A stretch of 64,000 nucleotides of DNA from DAOSWM01 sp035380045 (GTDB lineage Bacteria > Bacteroidota > Bacteroidia > Bacteroidales > Tenuifilaceae). The notes below the pieces were generated by a model that saw nothing but the letters and a program-made list of their open reading frames with translations, made no database searches and was not told where the DNA came from. The DNA lies in contig DAOSWM010000003.1 in NCBI GenBank assembly GCA_035380045.1, positions 58,499 to 122,498 of the forward strand, read 5' to 3'. Of this stretch, positions 53,513 through 62,786 are shown in pieces (positions within the stretch are counted from its first letter, which is position 1; each line of letters begins with the position of its first letter). The position numbers and the translations under genes are program-made.

Positions 53513-54177
53513 CTCTCGCTAACACCCTCAATCGACCTGTTAAGGAAACTTACCAGCGGGCTTAGCTCACGAAACACACCAACCGTTTTTTCAAGCAGGC
53601 TGCTGCTTACAATATCCCTGTTGTTTAGGGTTGCAAGGGGTGTTATGTTTTTTAGCTTAAGGTACTCGCTTACTTCGGAATCAGCAGGAAATCCGGTTGG
53701 AACACGTTTCAACTTTTCTTCGCCAAGGCTCTGGAATGTGCTTGTAAAAGATTTCTTTTGAACGATTGGCAGGAATTCTTTGGAGTACAAATCCATGTCC
53801 TCACGAATTCTTTTCATTACAATGGTTGGAGCCATGTAAACACCACCCGAAATGAACGATTCTGAAGGTTCAAGATGAAAGTAGTAACCCGAGAAACCTC
53901 TTTTCCTTCCTCCCTTTGCCATGTAGGCACCGAAGTTCGTTTTGTACGGATCCTTATTCTTTGAGAATCGAACATCACGAAAAATTCTGAAAATGCAATC
54001 TTTAGGCTCTAGGGCTCCAATGGAGTTGTCAAACTCTTTTATTCGTAGAATAAGCTGGGCAATAAACTGCTCAAATTCAACTTTTGCAATTTCGTATTTC
54101 GATCTGTTTTCAGCAAACCACTCACGGTAGTTATTGTCTTTCAGTTCAGAAAGGAAGTTCAGGGAATTAGTTAGCAT
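53509..54177 (-). CDS. DUF2461-family protein
   Basis: A 222-residue protein. I start at ATG 54177 (MLTNSLNFLSELKDNN), since the longer form would overlap the previous gene. DUF2461 landmarks are NREWF-type YREWFAENRSKYE, FRIFRDVRFSKNKDPYKTNFG, FSGYYFHLEPSESFISGG and GFPADSEVSEYLK. The family has no assigned function. It is four bases downstream of the metalloprotease-like gene. Confidence 0.88.
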   Translation of the reverse strand: MLTNSLNFLSELKDNNYREWFAENRSKYEIAKVEFEQFIAQLILRIKEFDNSIGALEPKDCIFRIFRDVRFSKNKDPYKTNFGAYMAKGGRKRGFSGYYFHLEPSESFISGGVYMAPTIVMKRIREDMDLYSKEFLPIVQKKSFTSTFQSLGEEKLKRVPTGFPADSEVSEYLKLKNITPLATLNNRDIVSSSLLEKTVGVFRELSPLVSFLNRSIEGVSES

Positions 54178-54181
54178 TAAA

Positions 54182-54739
54182 TTAATTGTTATGTTCGTTA
54201 ACAATATAAAAGCCTAGCTTGTCGGGATGATCAGCAACGATGGTATTCAATGGCAAACGGTTCATCATGTGGAGCATAATTATGTCGCCACCGGCTGCCC
54301 AAATAAATAAAATACCGAAGCAAATTAGGAAACCGTTGCCAACCATAAGCGCTACAATTGAGGGAATTATCCCCATTGCCACCAAGGGTAGTGCTCCACC
54401 AACCATGTAGTGTTTAACCTTTAGCGGATCTTTACAGTGACAGTATGGGGTAATGTACTTCCAGATAATTCCAAAACGAATGGAGCGGAAGCCACTCTTT
54501 GCAAAAATGGCCCAGCCAATTCCGTGCAATGATTCGTGAACGACAACCCCTCCAAGAAGAATTACCCAGAAGTAGCGGAGCAGTATTTTATACCCAGCTT
54601 TTGCAAGCTCAAAATCCCAAATTAACGAGAAGGGTAGCAGGGTCAAGGCTAGTATGGGTATAATTAAAAAGAGTGCAATAAGGTTAGCCCTTCCTGCACT
54701 CAGCGTGTACTCCACCGCACTATTTTCGGTGTTATCCAT
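54182..54739 (-). CDS. DUF3267 membrane protein, zinc-metalloprotease-like
   Basis: A 185-residue protein with four to five helices. The second or third helix carries HESLHG (HExxH) in VVHESLHGIGWAIF, the hallmark of the DUF3267 putative zincins. There is also a His/Cys pair in YCHCKDPLK. It may be an intramembrane protease, but no substrate is known. It lies between glmS and DUF2461 genes in the same direction. Confidence 0.82.
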   Translation of the reverse strand: MDNTENSAVEYTLSAGRANLIALFLIIPILALTLLPFSLIWDFELAKAGYKILLRYFWVILLGGVVVHESLHGIGWAIFAKSGFRSIRFGIIWKYITPYCHCKDPLKVKHYMVGGALPLVAMGIIPSIVALMVGNGFLICFGILFIWAAGGDIIMLHMMNRLPLNTIVADHPDKLGFYIVNEHNN

Positions 54740-54773
54740 AAGTAGTATTCTCGCTTTTTAAAAGCGAAGCGGT

Positions 54774-56609
54774 TTACTCAACGGTAACCGATTTCGCCAG
54801 GTTTCTTGGCTGGTCAACGTTGCAGCCCCTCATTAGTGCAATATGGTAAGCAAGAAGCTGCAACGGAACCACTGCTAGTAACGACTCTACTATTTCGCTG
54901 GCCTTTGGAATTTCAATCACGTAATCGGACATTCCCTTGATAACCGTATCGCCTTCTGTTACAATGGCAATTACTACGCCTTTTCGAGCTTTCACTTCCT
55001 GAATGTTGCTTACAACCTTCTCGTAGCTGCTATCCTTTGGTGCGATAACAACAACGGGCATCTTCTCGTCAATGAGTGCAATTGGGCCGTGTTTCATCTC
55101 AGCAGCTGGGTAGCCCTCAGCGTGGATGTACGAAATTTCCTTTAGCTTAAGCGCTCCTTCGAGCGCAACGGGGAAGAAGTAGCCCCTGCCCAGGTATAGG
55201 AAGTTTGTAGAATCCTTGAAAATTCCGGCAATCTTTTCGATGGAGGTGTTCGACTCCAAAATTTTCTCAATTTTTTCAGGAACGTATATCATCTCACGAA
55301 TAAGCTGCTCGTATTGGTGCTGAGAAATGAAATCGCGTTTACGACCCAGCAGCATAGCAATTAGCGTAAGTACAGTAACCTGGGCTGTGAAGGCCTTGGT
55401 TGAGGCAACGCCTATTTCGGGGCCTGCGTGTGTGTAAACCCCTGCATCGGTTTCGCGGGGAATGCTCGAGCCAACAACATTGCAAATACCCAGCACTAAG
55501 GCTCCAGCCTGGCGGGCAAGCCTAATGGCGGCCAAAGTATCGGCGGTTTCGCCGCTTTGGCTAATGGCAATTACCACATCGTCCTTGAAAATTATGGGGT
55601 TACGATACCGGAATTCGGATGCGTACTCAACTTCAACCGGAATTCGGGCATACTCCTCAATTAGGTATTCACCAACCAGCGCTGCATGCCATGATGTTCC
55701 GCAACCTATGAGGACAATTCGTTTTGCTTTTACCAAGCGGGGGAGCACCTGGTACAATCCGCCGAGGTGAATTTCTTTTGAGTCGGCTGAAATTCTTCCG
55801 CGGAAGGTATCCATAATACTACGAGGCTGTTCAAAAATTTCCTTGAGCATGAAGTGGTCGAAGCCATTCTTTTCAATCTCCTCAATGTCCAAGTCAAGGG
55901 TTTGTATATTTGGCTGTAACGCTTCGTTCATAATGGTTTTGAGGGTAAGCTCGCCCCGGCGAATAATGGCTACGTCATCGTCGTTCAGGAAAATAACGCT
56001 ATTGGTGTGCTCAATAATAGGTGTGGCATCGGATGCAACGAAATACTCGTTTTCGCCAACGCCAATTACCAGGGGACTCCCTTTTCGTGCAGCGATGAGG
56101 GTATTTGGTTCGTCGCGGCAAATTACAACAATACCGTAAGCCCCAACAACTTTTGTTAGCGCAAGACGAACGGCAATTTCAGCAGAGATATTCCCTTTCA
56201 GGAAAATGTATTCAATTAAGTTTGCCAGAACCTCTGTGTCGGTTTCTGAGGAAAACGTATAGCCTCTGCGTTCTAGGCGCTGCTTCAGGTGGCCATAGTT
56301 TTCAATAATCCCATTATGGATAATAATGAAATGGCCGTTCATGGAAATGTGGGGGTGCGCATTGGCATCGTTGGGTTCACCGTGGGTTGCCCAGCGAGTA
56401 TGACCAATCCCCATTGTGCCAACAAGTTTCTTGCTGCCAATGTGCTTCTCAAGGTCACTAACTTTTCCCTTACGTTTATGCATTACGGGCTCGCCGTTCA
56501 CGACACAGATTCCTGCAGAATCGTAGCCTCTGTACTCGAGTCGCTTCAATCCGTTGATAATAATAGGGTATGCTTCCTTGTTCCCTATGTATCCTACTAT
56601 TCCACACAT
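54774..56609 (-). CDS. glmS: Glucosamine-fructose-6-phosphate aminotransferase
   Basis: It makes glucosamine-6-phosphate from fructose-6-phosphate and glutamine, the entry to peptidoglycan and LPS precursors. The 611-residue protein has the Cys2 nucleophile in MCGIVGYIG and a class II glutaminase domain (GHTRWATHG, HNGIIENY). Two SIS domains follow (IGCGTSWHAAL, SQSGETADTL), closing with DQPRNLAKSVTVE. No glmS ribozyme-like leader is apparent: the gap to the preceding gene is only seven bases. Confidence 0.97.
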   Translation of the reverse strand: MCGIVGYIGNKEAYPIIINGLKRLEYRGYDSAGICVVNGEPVMHKRKGKVSDLEKHIGSKKLVGTMGIGHTRWATHGEPNDANAHPHISMNGHFIIIHNGIIENYGHLKQRLERRGYTFSSETDTEVLANLIEYIFLKGNISAEIAVRLALTKVVGAYGIVVICRDEPNTLIAARKGSPLVIGVGENEYFVASDATPIIEHTNSVIFLNDDDVAIIRRGELTLKTIMNEALQPNIQTLDLDIEEIEKNGFDHFMLKEIFEQPRSIMDTFRGRISADSKEIHLGGLYQVLPRLVKAKRIVLIGCGTSWHAALVGEYLIEEYARIPVEVEYASEFRYRNPIIFKDDVVIAISQSGETADTLAAIRLARQAGALVLGICNVVGSSIPRETDAGVYTHAGPEIGVASTKAFTAQVTVLTLIAMLLGRKRDFISQHQYEQLIREMIYVPEKIEKILESNTSIEKIAGIFKDSTNFLYLGRGYFFPVALEGALKLKEISYIHAEGYPAAEMKHGPIALIDEKMPVVVIAPKDSSYEKVVSNIQEVKARKGVVIAIVTEGDTVIKGMSDYVIEIPKASEIVESLLAVVPLQLLAYHIALMRGCNVDQPRNLAKSVTVE

Positions 56610-56616
56610 AACCTTG

Positions 56617-57924
56617 CTATAGTTTAGTGTAAGTAATTTTTAACTTTATTTTCCCGGAATGGTTACCGCTACGAAGCACCGTTCGGTTTGCATCGAAATA
56701 CGATTCTGGCTCAAGGTAAAGCTTATCGGTTTTTAAATCGCCGTTCAGCAAATGTTGTAGGTGAAGAGTAATATTGAACGAATAGTAATTATTAATTCTG
56801 CTGTATACACCACCTGCGCCAGCGTCAATATCGTAATCGTCAATCAAGTTAATTTTGTCATTCTCCTTATGGTATATTGTTAACTTATCGATTATGGTGT
56901 CGGCAGGCATCCCAGAGTGATTTTCACGCTCGATATAAAGTTGTGCACGGTTTATGGCTATAGGCATTGAGTCAAGCCACGATTTTAAATCGTTCAGTTT
57001 AAGCATCCCTCTTACACCTCCCATTCCCTGGATATAAAACACAGAATCCTGGATAGTGGTGTCGTTCAAATAGTTAATATTTAACGAGGGGGATGCAGCG
57101 GTATAATCGTGCTCAAAATGGTTGAATCTTTTACAGTACGTGTTGAGGAGCATTGTGAAATAGGAGGAAGTTGTGGAGTCCTCTTCAACGGTTTTTGTGT
57201 AGTAGATAACTATTCTATTGCTGGTGTTAGTAAAGTCGAAGTAATGAACTGTTTTATTGAGGGTTTCGAATGGATTTGTTCTAACATAGATACCGTAAAA
57301 GAGGCTGTCAAAATTATTCTGATTTGAAAGGGTTACGGAATCGGCAGTAATAAATTTTTGAGCCCATTCAAAGGATAATGGTACCTTGAGTTGTGAATCG
57401 CCCTGATAATTAGTAAAACCGATAGGTTCGGGGTTGTAAATATTAGACAGGGGCGCCAGGGCATTATACACAGAGTCCTCCTGTAGGGAATCTGTTAGCT
57501 CATGCACATAAATCTTCATAGGAATAGTTGGGTCACCAAACGATTCCTTAAGATTAAGAATTAAGAAAACAGAATCGACAACCGGGTTTTCCCCAAAATC
57601 GTGGTTAAGCGAGGGTAGAATAACCGAGGAAAGGAATGATGCTTGTGATTTACCAAAAATCTCATCGTAAACAGAACCTACAATGGCTTCGGTAAAGAAT
57701 CGAGCATCAAGTGTATCGCCAACCAATGTGTATGCCGATAATGTGAACGAAGTGTCAACCTCAACTTTCAGGAAATCCTGAGATGGGATAACGTCGTAAC
57801 CCAGGTAATCGGGTGGGGAGATACACCTCCAAAACAGGAGGCTAAAGAGCATAAATAAAAAGAAAGAGCGGTAAGGTTTACGGTTTGGTCGTAGGGTAAA
57901 ACTAGGAAAGTTAACTTTTATCAT
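56617..57924 (-). CDS. DUF4270-family lipoprotein
   Basis: A 435-residue protein with a late hydrophobic stretch (FFLFMLFSLLFWRC) that acts as a lipoprotein signal with Cys near 33. The DUF4270 pattern follows: YLGYDVIPSQD, a SVYDEIFGKSQASF segment, VVDSVFLILNL, and a closing KIKLKITYTKL strand. The family is a large beta-sandwich-rich envelope protein of unknown role, usually beside glmS and a glycogen-synthase-like gene, as here. Its start overlaps the upstream gene by 14 bases. Confidence 0.88.
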   Translation of the reverse strand: MIKVNFPSFTLRPNRKPYRSFFLFMLFSLLFWRCISPPDYLGYDVIPSQDFLKVEVDTSFTLSAYTLVGDTLDARFFTEAIVGSVYDEIFGKSQASFLSSVILPSLNHDFGENPVVDSVFLILNLKESFGDPTIPMKIYVHELTDSLQEDSVYNALAPLSNIYNPEPIGFTNYQGDSQLKVPLSFEWAQKFITADSVTLSNQNNFDSLFYGIYVRTNPFETLNKTVHYFDFTNTSNRIVIYYTKTVEEDSTTSSYFTMLLNTYCKRFNHFEHDYTAASPSLNINYLNDTTIQDSVFYIQGMGGVRGMLKLNDLKSWLDSMPIAINRAQLYIERENHSGMPADTIIDKLTIYHKENDKINLIDDYDIDAGAGGVYSRINNYYSFNITLHLQHLLNGDLKTDKLYLEPESYFDANRTVLRSGNHSGKIKLKITYTKL

Positions 57925-58741
57925 TTGACGCTTCGTTTAAAATCTTGTCATAAAATCCGTTAATATCATCAATATAGTTGTCCTTATCAGGAATAGATAG
58001 AACGGGTTTTTTTATTGTATTGATATGTTCAACCAAGGATTTTTTTTGTTTCTCTTCACCAAAAATTATTCCATCGGAGTAGTTAATTGCAAAATTTGTG
58101 ATGCTCTCGTAATCGGTATTTTTCAGCAGATCGGTATCTTTCTTGGTAACTCCTTCCAGCTTAAGCTTGCTTTTCAGGTTGGGGTCTAGCGTATTGTCGA
58201 AAGAGTCGTTATACAACGAAAACACAACTTTTGCTTTTGAAAACACCGGATCCTCCTTATAGGTTCTTTTCACTAGCATAGGAACAAACGAGGTGAACCA
58301 GCCGTGACAGTGAACAATATCGGGAGCCCAGCGTAATTTTTTAACGGTTTCGAGCACTCCGCGGGCAAAGAAAATTGCACGCTCATCGTTGTCAGCAAAG
58401 AACTTCTTTTTCTCGTCGCGTAAGATTTGCTTCCGATGGAAGTAATCCTCGTTGTCAATAAAGTAAACCTGCATACGTGCGCTTTGTATTGACGCAACCT
58501 TAATAATAAGCGGGTGATCGGTGTCGTTAATCACTAAATTCATCCCGGAAAGGCGTATCACCTCGTGTAGCTGGTTTCTGCGTTCGTTTATACAACCCCA
58601 ACGCGGCATAAAGGTTCGAATTTCTTTTCCTCGCTCCTGAATTCCCTGAGGAAGGTTCCTACTAATAACGGATATGTTAGTTTCGGGCAGGTAAGGTGTA
58701 ATTTCTTGCGAAACGAATAGTACTTTAACACTTTTCATCAA
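57911..58741 (-). CDS. Short glycogen/starch-synthase-like protein, N-terminal domain only
   Basis: A 276-residue protein matching the N-terminal (GT5) half of glycogen synthase: VLFVSQEITPYLPETNISVISRN, RTFMPRWGC, PDIVHCHGWFTSFVPML and VVFSLYNDSFD. The C-terminal glycosyltransferase half is absent, and the ADP-glucose contact KxGGL near residue 20 is replaced by NISVIS. Catalysis is therefore doubtful. This short form is common in Bacteroidales. It heads the operon with DUF4270 and glmS, which suggests an envelope or sugar-sensing role. Confidence 0.85.
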   Translation of the reverse strand: MMKSVKVLFVSQEITPYLPETNISVISRNLPQGIQERGKEIRTFMPRWGCINERRNQLHEVIRLSGMNLVINDTDHPLIIKVASIQSARMQVYFIDNEDYFHRKQILRDEKKKFFADNDERAIFFARGVLETVKKLRWAPDIVHCHGWFTSFVPMLVKRTYKEDPVFSKAKVVFSLYNDSFDNTLDPNLKSKLKLEGVTKKDTDLLKNTDYESITNFAINYSDGIIFGEEKQKKSLVEHINTIKKPVLSIPDKDNYIDDINGFYDKILNEASNDKS

Positions 58742-58824
58742 CCTCTATATTTCTGTATCACAAACGTTTAAAAAAATGATGTGTCTCAGAACTTAATCTA
58801 AAATGCACACTATGAAATAATTTA

Positions 58825-58832
58825 CAAAAGTA
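58825..58832 (-). promoter_or_regulatory. Putative -7 element of the glycogen-synthase-like/glmS operon
   Basis: TACTTTTG on the minus strand fits TAnnTTTG, 84 bases before the ATG, in the 259-base AT-rich divergent gap. Nothing else distinct is seen in that gap. Confidence 0.4.
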
Positions 58833-59000
58833 TAAAAAAAAAATTACTTTTTTTAGTATATCTGTGCTATGTTTTTTTCGTATCCTGATCGGATATTACC
58901 TAAAAATGATGTTTTTTGTCTTGGAAATTAAAAAAATTACGAACTTTGCCCGCTGTTTTTAGCTTTAATGTTAGCTTTTTTTTGTAATAAATAACAAACC

Positions 59001-59840
59001 ATGCAGGTTGCAACTACAGTCGAACAACTAAAGCAAACGATTGGCAAAGAGAGGGAACAAGGGAAGCAGGTTGGTTTTGTTCCAACCATGGGAGCATTAC
59101 ATAAAGGGCATGTTACGCTAGTGGAGCAAGCGGTTGGCTCAACCGATTTTGTTGTGGTGAGTATATTTGTAAATCCAACACAGTTTAACAATCCGAACGA
59201 TTTAAAAACCTACCCTCGAACACTGGAACACGATTTGGAGAAACTTGAGGAAGCTGGGGCTTCGCTTGTATTCGTTCCTTCAGTGGAGGAGATTTATCCC
59301 GAACCCGATACCCGTGTTTTCGATTTTGGGAACCTCGACAAGGTAATGGAAGGTCAGCACCGCCCGGGACATTTCAACGGGGTGGCTCAAGTGGTAAGCA
59401 AGCTGTTCGGTATGGTAAATCCGCACAAAGCGTTTTTCGGACAGAAAGATTTCCAACAGCTGGCAATAATCCGAAGAATGGTTGAGATGCTTAACCTCAA
59501 CATTGAGATTGTTTCGTGCCCAACCGTTCGGGAAAGCGATGGGTTAGCCATGAGCTCACGCAACATGCTGTTGAACCCCATGCAGAGAGCCAGCGCTCCA
59601 ATTATTTCAAAAACTCTTACCCAGGCGCGTAACTTTAAGCAGCAATTGAGCGTAAAAGAAATGATTGAATGGGTTAATAACGAGATAAACAAAAACCCTG
59701 AGCTGAACGTTGAGTACTTTGAGATTGCCGATGCAAAAACCCTTCAACCAGTAAATTCATGGAACGATTCAACCCAACTGGTTGGATGTATTGCGGTTCA
59801 GGTTGGGCAGGTTCGGTTAATTGATAACATTCTATTCTAA
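59001..59840 (+). CDS. panC: Pantoate-beta-alanine ligase
   Basis: It condenses pantoate and beta-alanine to pantothenate with ATP. The 279-residue protein has PTMGALHKGHVTLV (HIGH-type motif), SIFVNPTQF, PGHFNGVAQVVSKLF, FGQKDFQQ and the KMSKS-type region MSSRNMLLN. Length is standard. It is followed by panD after 21 bases, so both arms of pantothenate synthesis are co-expressed. Confidence 0.97.
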   Translation: MQVATTVEQLKQTIGKEREQGKQVGFVPTMGALHKGHVTLVEQAVGSTDFVVVSIFVNPTQFNNPNDLKTYPRTLEHDLEKLEEAGASLVFVPSVEEIYPEPDTRVFDFGNLDKVMEGQHRPGHFNGVAQVVSKLFGMVNPHKAFFGQKDFQQLAIIRRMVEMLNLNIEIVSCPTVRESDGLAMSSRNMLLNPMQRASAPIISKTLTQARNFKQQLSVKEMIEWVNNEINKNPELNVEYFEIADAKTLQPVNSWNDSTQLVGCIAVQVGQVRLIDNILF

Positions 59841-59861
59841 ATTTCATAAAACAGAACAACA

Positions 59862-60212
59862 ATGTTTGTTGAAGTTATAAAGTCGAAAATTCATCAGGTA
59901 AAAGTTACCGAGGCCAACCTATTCTACGTTGGTAGCATTACCATTGACGAAGATTTAATGGATGCCGCGAACCTCATCGCCAACGAGAAGGTGCAGGTGG
60001 TAAATATTAATAACGGAGAACGACTTGAAACCTACGTTATTAAAGGAGAAAGGGGTTCTGGTGAAATTTGCTTGAACGGGCCTGCTGCCCGGAAATGCGT
60101 TGTGGGCGATATTATCATCATCATCTCGTACGCCATGATGGATTTTGAGGAGGCGAAGAGCTTTAAGCCATCCATCATCTTCCCCGATGCGGAAACAAAC
60201 AGGTTAGTTTAA
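59862..60212 (+). CDS. panD: Aspartate 1-decarboxylase
   Basis: It makes beta-alanine for panC using a pyruvoyl group formed by self-cleavage. The 116-residue pro-enzyme has the cleavage site Gly24-Ser25 in FYVGSITIDEDLM, as well as NGERLETYVIKGERGSG and CLNGPAARK. Length is standard. Because PanC lies just upstream, this is a pantothenate unit. Confidence 0.96.
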   Translation: MFVEVIKSKIHQVKVTEANLFYVGSITIDEDLMDAANLIANEKVQVVNINNGERLETYVIKGERGSGEICLNGPAARKCVVGDIIIIISYAMMDFEEAKSFKPSIIFPDAETNRLV

Positions 60213-60230
60213 CTCCTTACTCAACCCCAG

Positions 60231-61232
60231 GTGAATACTTCAATCAAAAAAAAGGTTAGCTACTTTATTTTTTTTGGAATAGCAGCGTTGCTGCTTTTCT
60301 TTGCTTTTAGGGGGGTTGATTACAATTCGATGGTTAACGGATTCAGAAAAGCAAACTACAGCTGGGTGGCGCTTTCGCTCGTTGCTGGTTTCTTTTCCTA
60401 CGTTGTACGTTCACTTCGGTGGCGCTTACTTATTGAACCGCTGGGTTTCTATCCTTCTCTTACCAACACTATGGGCGCATTGTTTTTCGGATATGTAACG
60501 AACCTTGCCTTCCCCAGACTAGGAGAAATTACACGCTGTGCATCGTTACGAAAAACCGATAAAATTCCCTTCGAATCGCTTGTTGGAACTGTAATTATTG
60601 AGCGTGCTTTCGACGTTTTAATGATTCTTTTACTCGTAATCTCCGTGTTTTTTATCAGAATTGATTTCTTTGGAGGCTTCATTTGGGATCAAATCGCTGT
60701 TCCTCTCTGGTCAAAAATGATATCACTTTTTAAAATATCGCCCATTATTGTTGTTGCGTTGGTAGCTTTCCTTGTCCTACTATTTTTCTTGCTGAGGAAA
60801 AATTTTCTGGGTGCTAAGTTTAAAAGGAGAATCATCTCCCTTTTCTGGGGGGTTATTGATGGGCTGAAATCGGTGTACACCATGAAAAGACGTAAAGAGT
60901 TTTTTTTATACACAATACTCCTCTGGTTCCTTTACTGGCTAATGACCTGGCTGTTGGTTTTTGCCACCGAACCTACAAGCCAACTTGGCTTGGTTGATGG
61001 TTTCTTCCTGCTCGTAATCGGATCGCTTGGGATGGCTGCTCCGGTTCAGGGAGGATTTGGCGCGTTCCACATTATCACAGCAATGGGGTTGGGTATTTAC
61101 GGAATTTCATGGGAGGATGGGCTGATTTGGGCTACCATCTCGCACGAAGCACAAACAATTCTGATGCTGGCTGTAAGCGTAGTTTTTATGATTATTTTTT
61201 TCTTAAAAAACCGTAAAACCTCTCCGGTTTAA
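60231..61232 (+). CDS. Lysylphosphatidylglycerol-synthase-type membrane protein (flippase-like)
   Basis: A 333-residue protein with about eight helices of the UPF0104/LPG-synthase transmembrane family: WVALSLVAGFFSYVVRSLRWRLLIEP, LFFGYVTNLAFPRLGEITRC, ERAFDVLMILLL and the PVQGGFGAFH loop. The start is GTG at 60231, 18 bases after panD, with no nearby ATG. The cytoplasmic aminoacyl-transfer domain of MprF is absent, so it is probably a lipid flippase-like protein. Confidence 0.87.
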   Translation: MNTSIKKKVSYFIFFGIAALLLFFAFRGVDYNSMVNGFRKANYSWVALSLVAGFFSYVVRSLRWRLLIEPLGFYPSLTNTMGALFFGYVTNLAFPRLGEITRCASLRKTDKIPFESLVGTVIIERAFDVLMILLLVISVFFIRIDFFGGFIWDQIAVPLWSKMISLFKISPIIVVALVAFLVLLFFLLRKNFLGAKFKRRIISLFWGVIDGLKSVYTMKRRKEFFLYTILLWFLYWLMTWLLVFATEPTSQLGLVDGFFLLVIGSLGMAAPVQGGFGAFHIITAMGLGIYGISWEDGLIWATISHEAQTILMLAVSVVFMIIFFLKNRKTSPV

Positions 61233-61348
61233 TCATTTCTTTTTCAAAAAGAAAATAAAATTTCATTTAACATACTCTTTTGGTTAAATTTGCTCACTTA
61301 AGCAGAGTGATTTTTCTTTTTCATTTCTTTTTGATTCATTTACTAACA

Positions 61349-62722
61349 ATGGCTAAAGTTAAAACCAGCTACGTTTGCCAGAATTGCGGCGCCGAATCGG
61401 TGAAGTGGATTGGTCGCTGCCCCTCGTGCGGCGAGTGGAATACGTACGTTGAGGAGAAGGTTAGCCAAAGCAAACCGCGCGCTGGTTTGGTTGATGTTTC
61501 GCGCAGCGCAGTTCCCAAAGCGCTTAAGGAAATTGAATCGAGTAACGAGAAAAGGCTTGACACCGGAATTGGTGAGCTAAACCGAATTCTTGGCGGCGGA
61601 TTGGTTCCCGGATCGCTGGTTCTGCTAGGGGGTGAACCCGGAATCGGAAAATCAACTTTGGCGCTTCAGCTGGCGTTGAAACTTAACCATTTAAAGGTTC
61701 TTTACGTTTCGGGCGAGGAAAGCGCACGACAAGTGAAACTCAGAGCCGACAGGCTTTCGAACGGAAACCAGGAGTGTTTGATTTTAAATGAAACGTTGCT
61801 TGATAACATTCTCACTCAGGCACAAAATGTTGAGCCTGAATTACTGGTAATTGACTCCATACAAACACTTTACACCGATACGATTGAATCCTCTCCGGGT
61901 TCGGTTTCGCAGGTGCGCGAGTGCGCGGTAGCACTTCTTCGCTACGCGAAAACAACAGGAATTCCGGTAATAATTATTGGCCACATCACCAAGGACGGCA
62001 GCATTGCCGGGCCCAAGGTTCTGGAGCACATTGTTGATGTTGTGCTGCAGTTTGAGGGCGATAGCAACTACCTGTACCGAATTCTCCGGTCGATAAAAAA
62101 TCGGTTTGGGTCCACCTCAGAGTTGGGAATTTTCGAGATGCAATCGTCAGGGTTGATTGAGGTTCCAAATCCTTCTGAAATTCTTCTTTCGCATCGTGAT
62201 GAAGGTTTAAGCGGAGTTGCCATTTCCGCAGCCATGGACGGAACGCGTCCGTTCTTAATTGAAACGCAGGCGTTGGTTAGCACCGCAGCCTACGGAACAC
62301 CCCAACGGTCGTCGATGGGATACGAAAACCGACGGTTGAACATGCTGCTGGCAGTTCTTGAAAAACGGGCCGGATTTAAGCTGGCTTCGAAGGATGTTTT
62401 CCTGAATCTTGCCGGAGGAATAAAGCTTGCCGATCCCGCAATTGATATGGCGGTTATTGCAGCGGTTCTTTCATCAAACTTCGATTTGTCAATCTCCGGA
62501 TCGGTTTGCTTCGCTGCCGAAGTTGGTCTTTCGGGTGAAATCAGGCAGGTTAGCAGGGTTGATCAGCGGGTATCGGAGGCAGCCAAAATGGGATTTGAGA
62601 AAATATTTGTTTCAAAATATCACTTCGGAAAAGGGAAAACCATTCCAGTAAATGGCATCGAAATTGTGCAGGTTGCCAGAGTTGAGGATTTGGTTAAATC
62701 GCTTTTTGGAAGAGGAAACTAA
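61349..62722 (+). CDS. radA: DNA repair protein RadA
   Basis: A RecA-like branch-migration factor. I start at ATG 61349 (MAKVKTSYVC), because the upstream TTG-led extension overlaps a -7-like TAAATTTG (61285-61292). The 457-residue protein has an N-terminal Cys4 zinc finger (CQNCGAE, CPSCGEW). It also has Walker A GGEPGIGKSTLA, the RadA-specific KNRFGST and a C-terminal Lon-like domain (LNLAGGIKLADPAIDMAV). Confidence 0.96.
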   Translation: MAKVKTSYVCQNCGAESVKWIGRCPSCGEWNTYVEEKVSQSKPRAGLVDVSRSAVPKALKEIESSNEKRLDTGIGELNRILGGGLVPGSLVLLGGEPGIGKSTLALQLALKLNHLKVLYVSGEESARQVKLRADRLSNGNQECLILNETLLDNILTQAQNVEPELLVIDSIQTLYTDTIESSPGSVSQVRECAVALLRYAKTTGIPVIIIGHITKDGSIAGPKVLEHIVDVVLQFEGDSNYLYRILRSIKNRFGSTSELGIFEMQSSGLIEVPNPSEILLSHRDEGLSGVAISAAMDGTRPFLIETQALVSTAAYGTPQRSSMGYENRRLNMLLAVLEKRAGFKLASKDVFLNLAGGIKLADPAIDMAVIAAVLSSNFDLSISGSVCFAAEVGLSGEIRQVSRVDQRVSEAAKMGFEKIFVSKYHFGKGKTIPVNGIEIVQVARVEDLVKSLFGRGN

Positions 62723-62786
62723 ACGAATCTGTTCTCCTTTGTAAAAATAAACAAATAACAAAATAATTGGACAATAAATTATTAAG

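Noticed and set aside
58742..59000. Small RNA or tRNA gene in the 259-base AT-rich gap
   Set aside because: No cloverleaf, no strong hairpin with T-tract and no short open frame with a signal or domain was seen.
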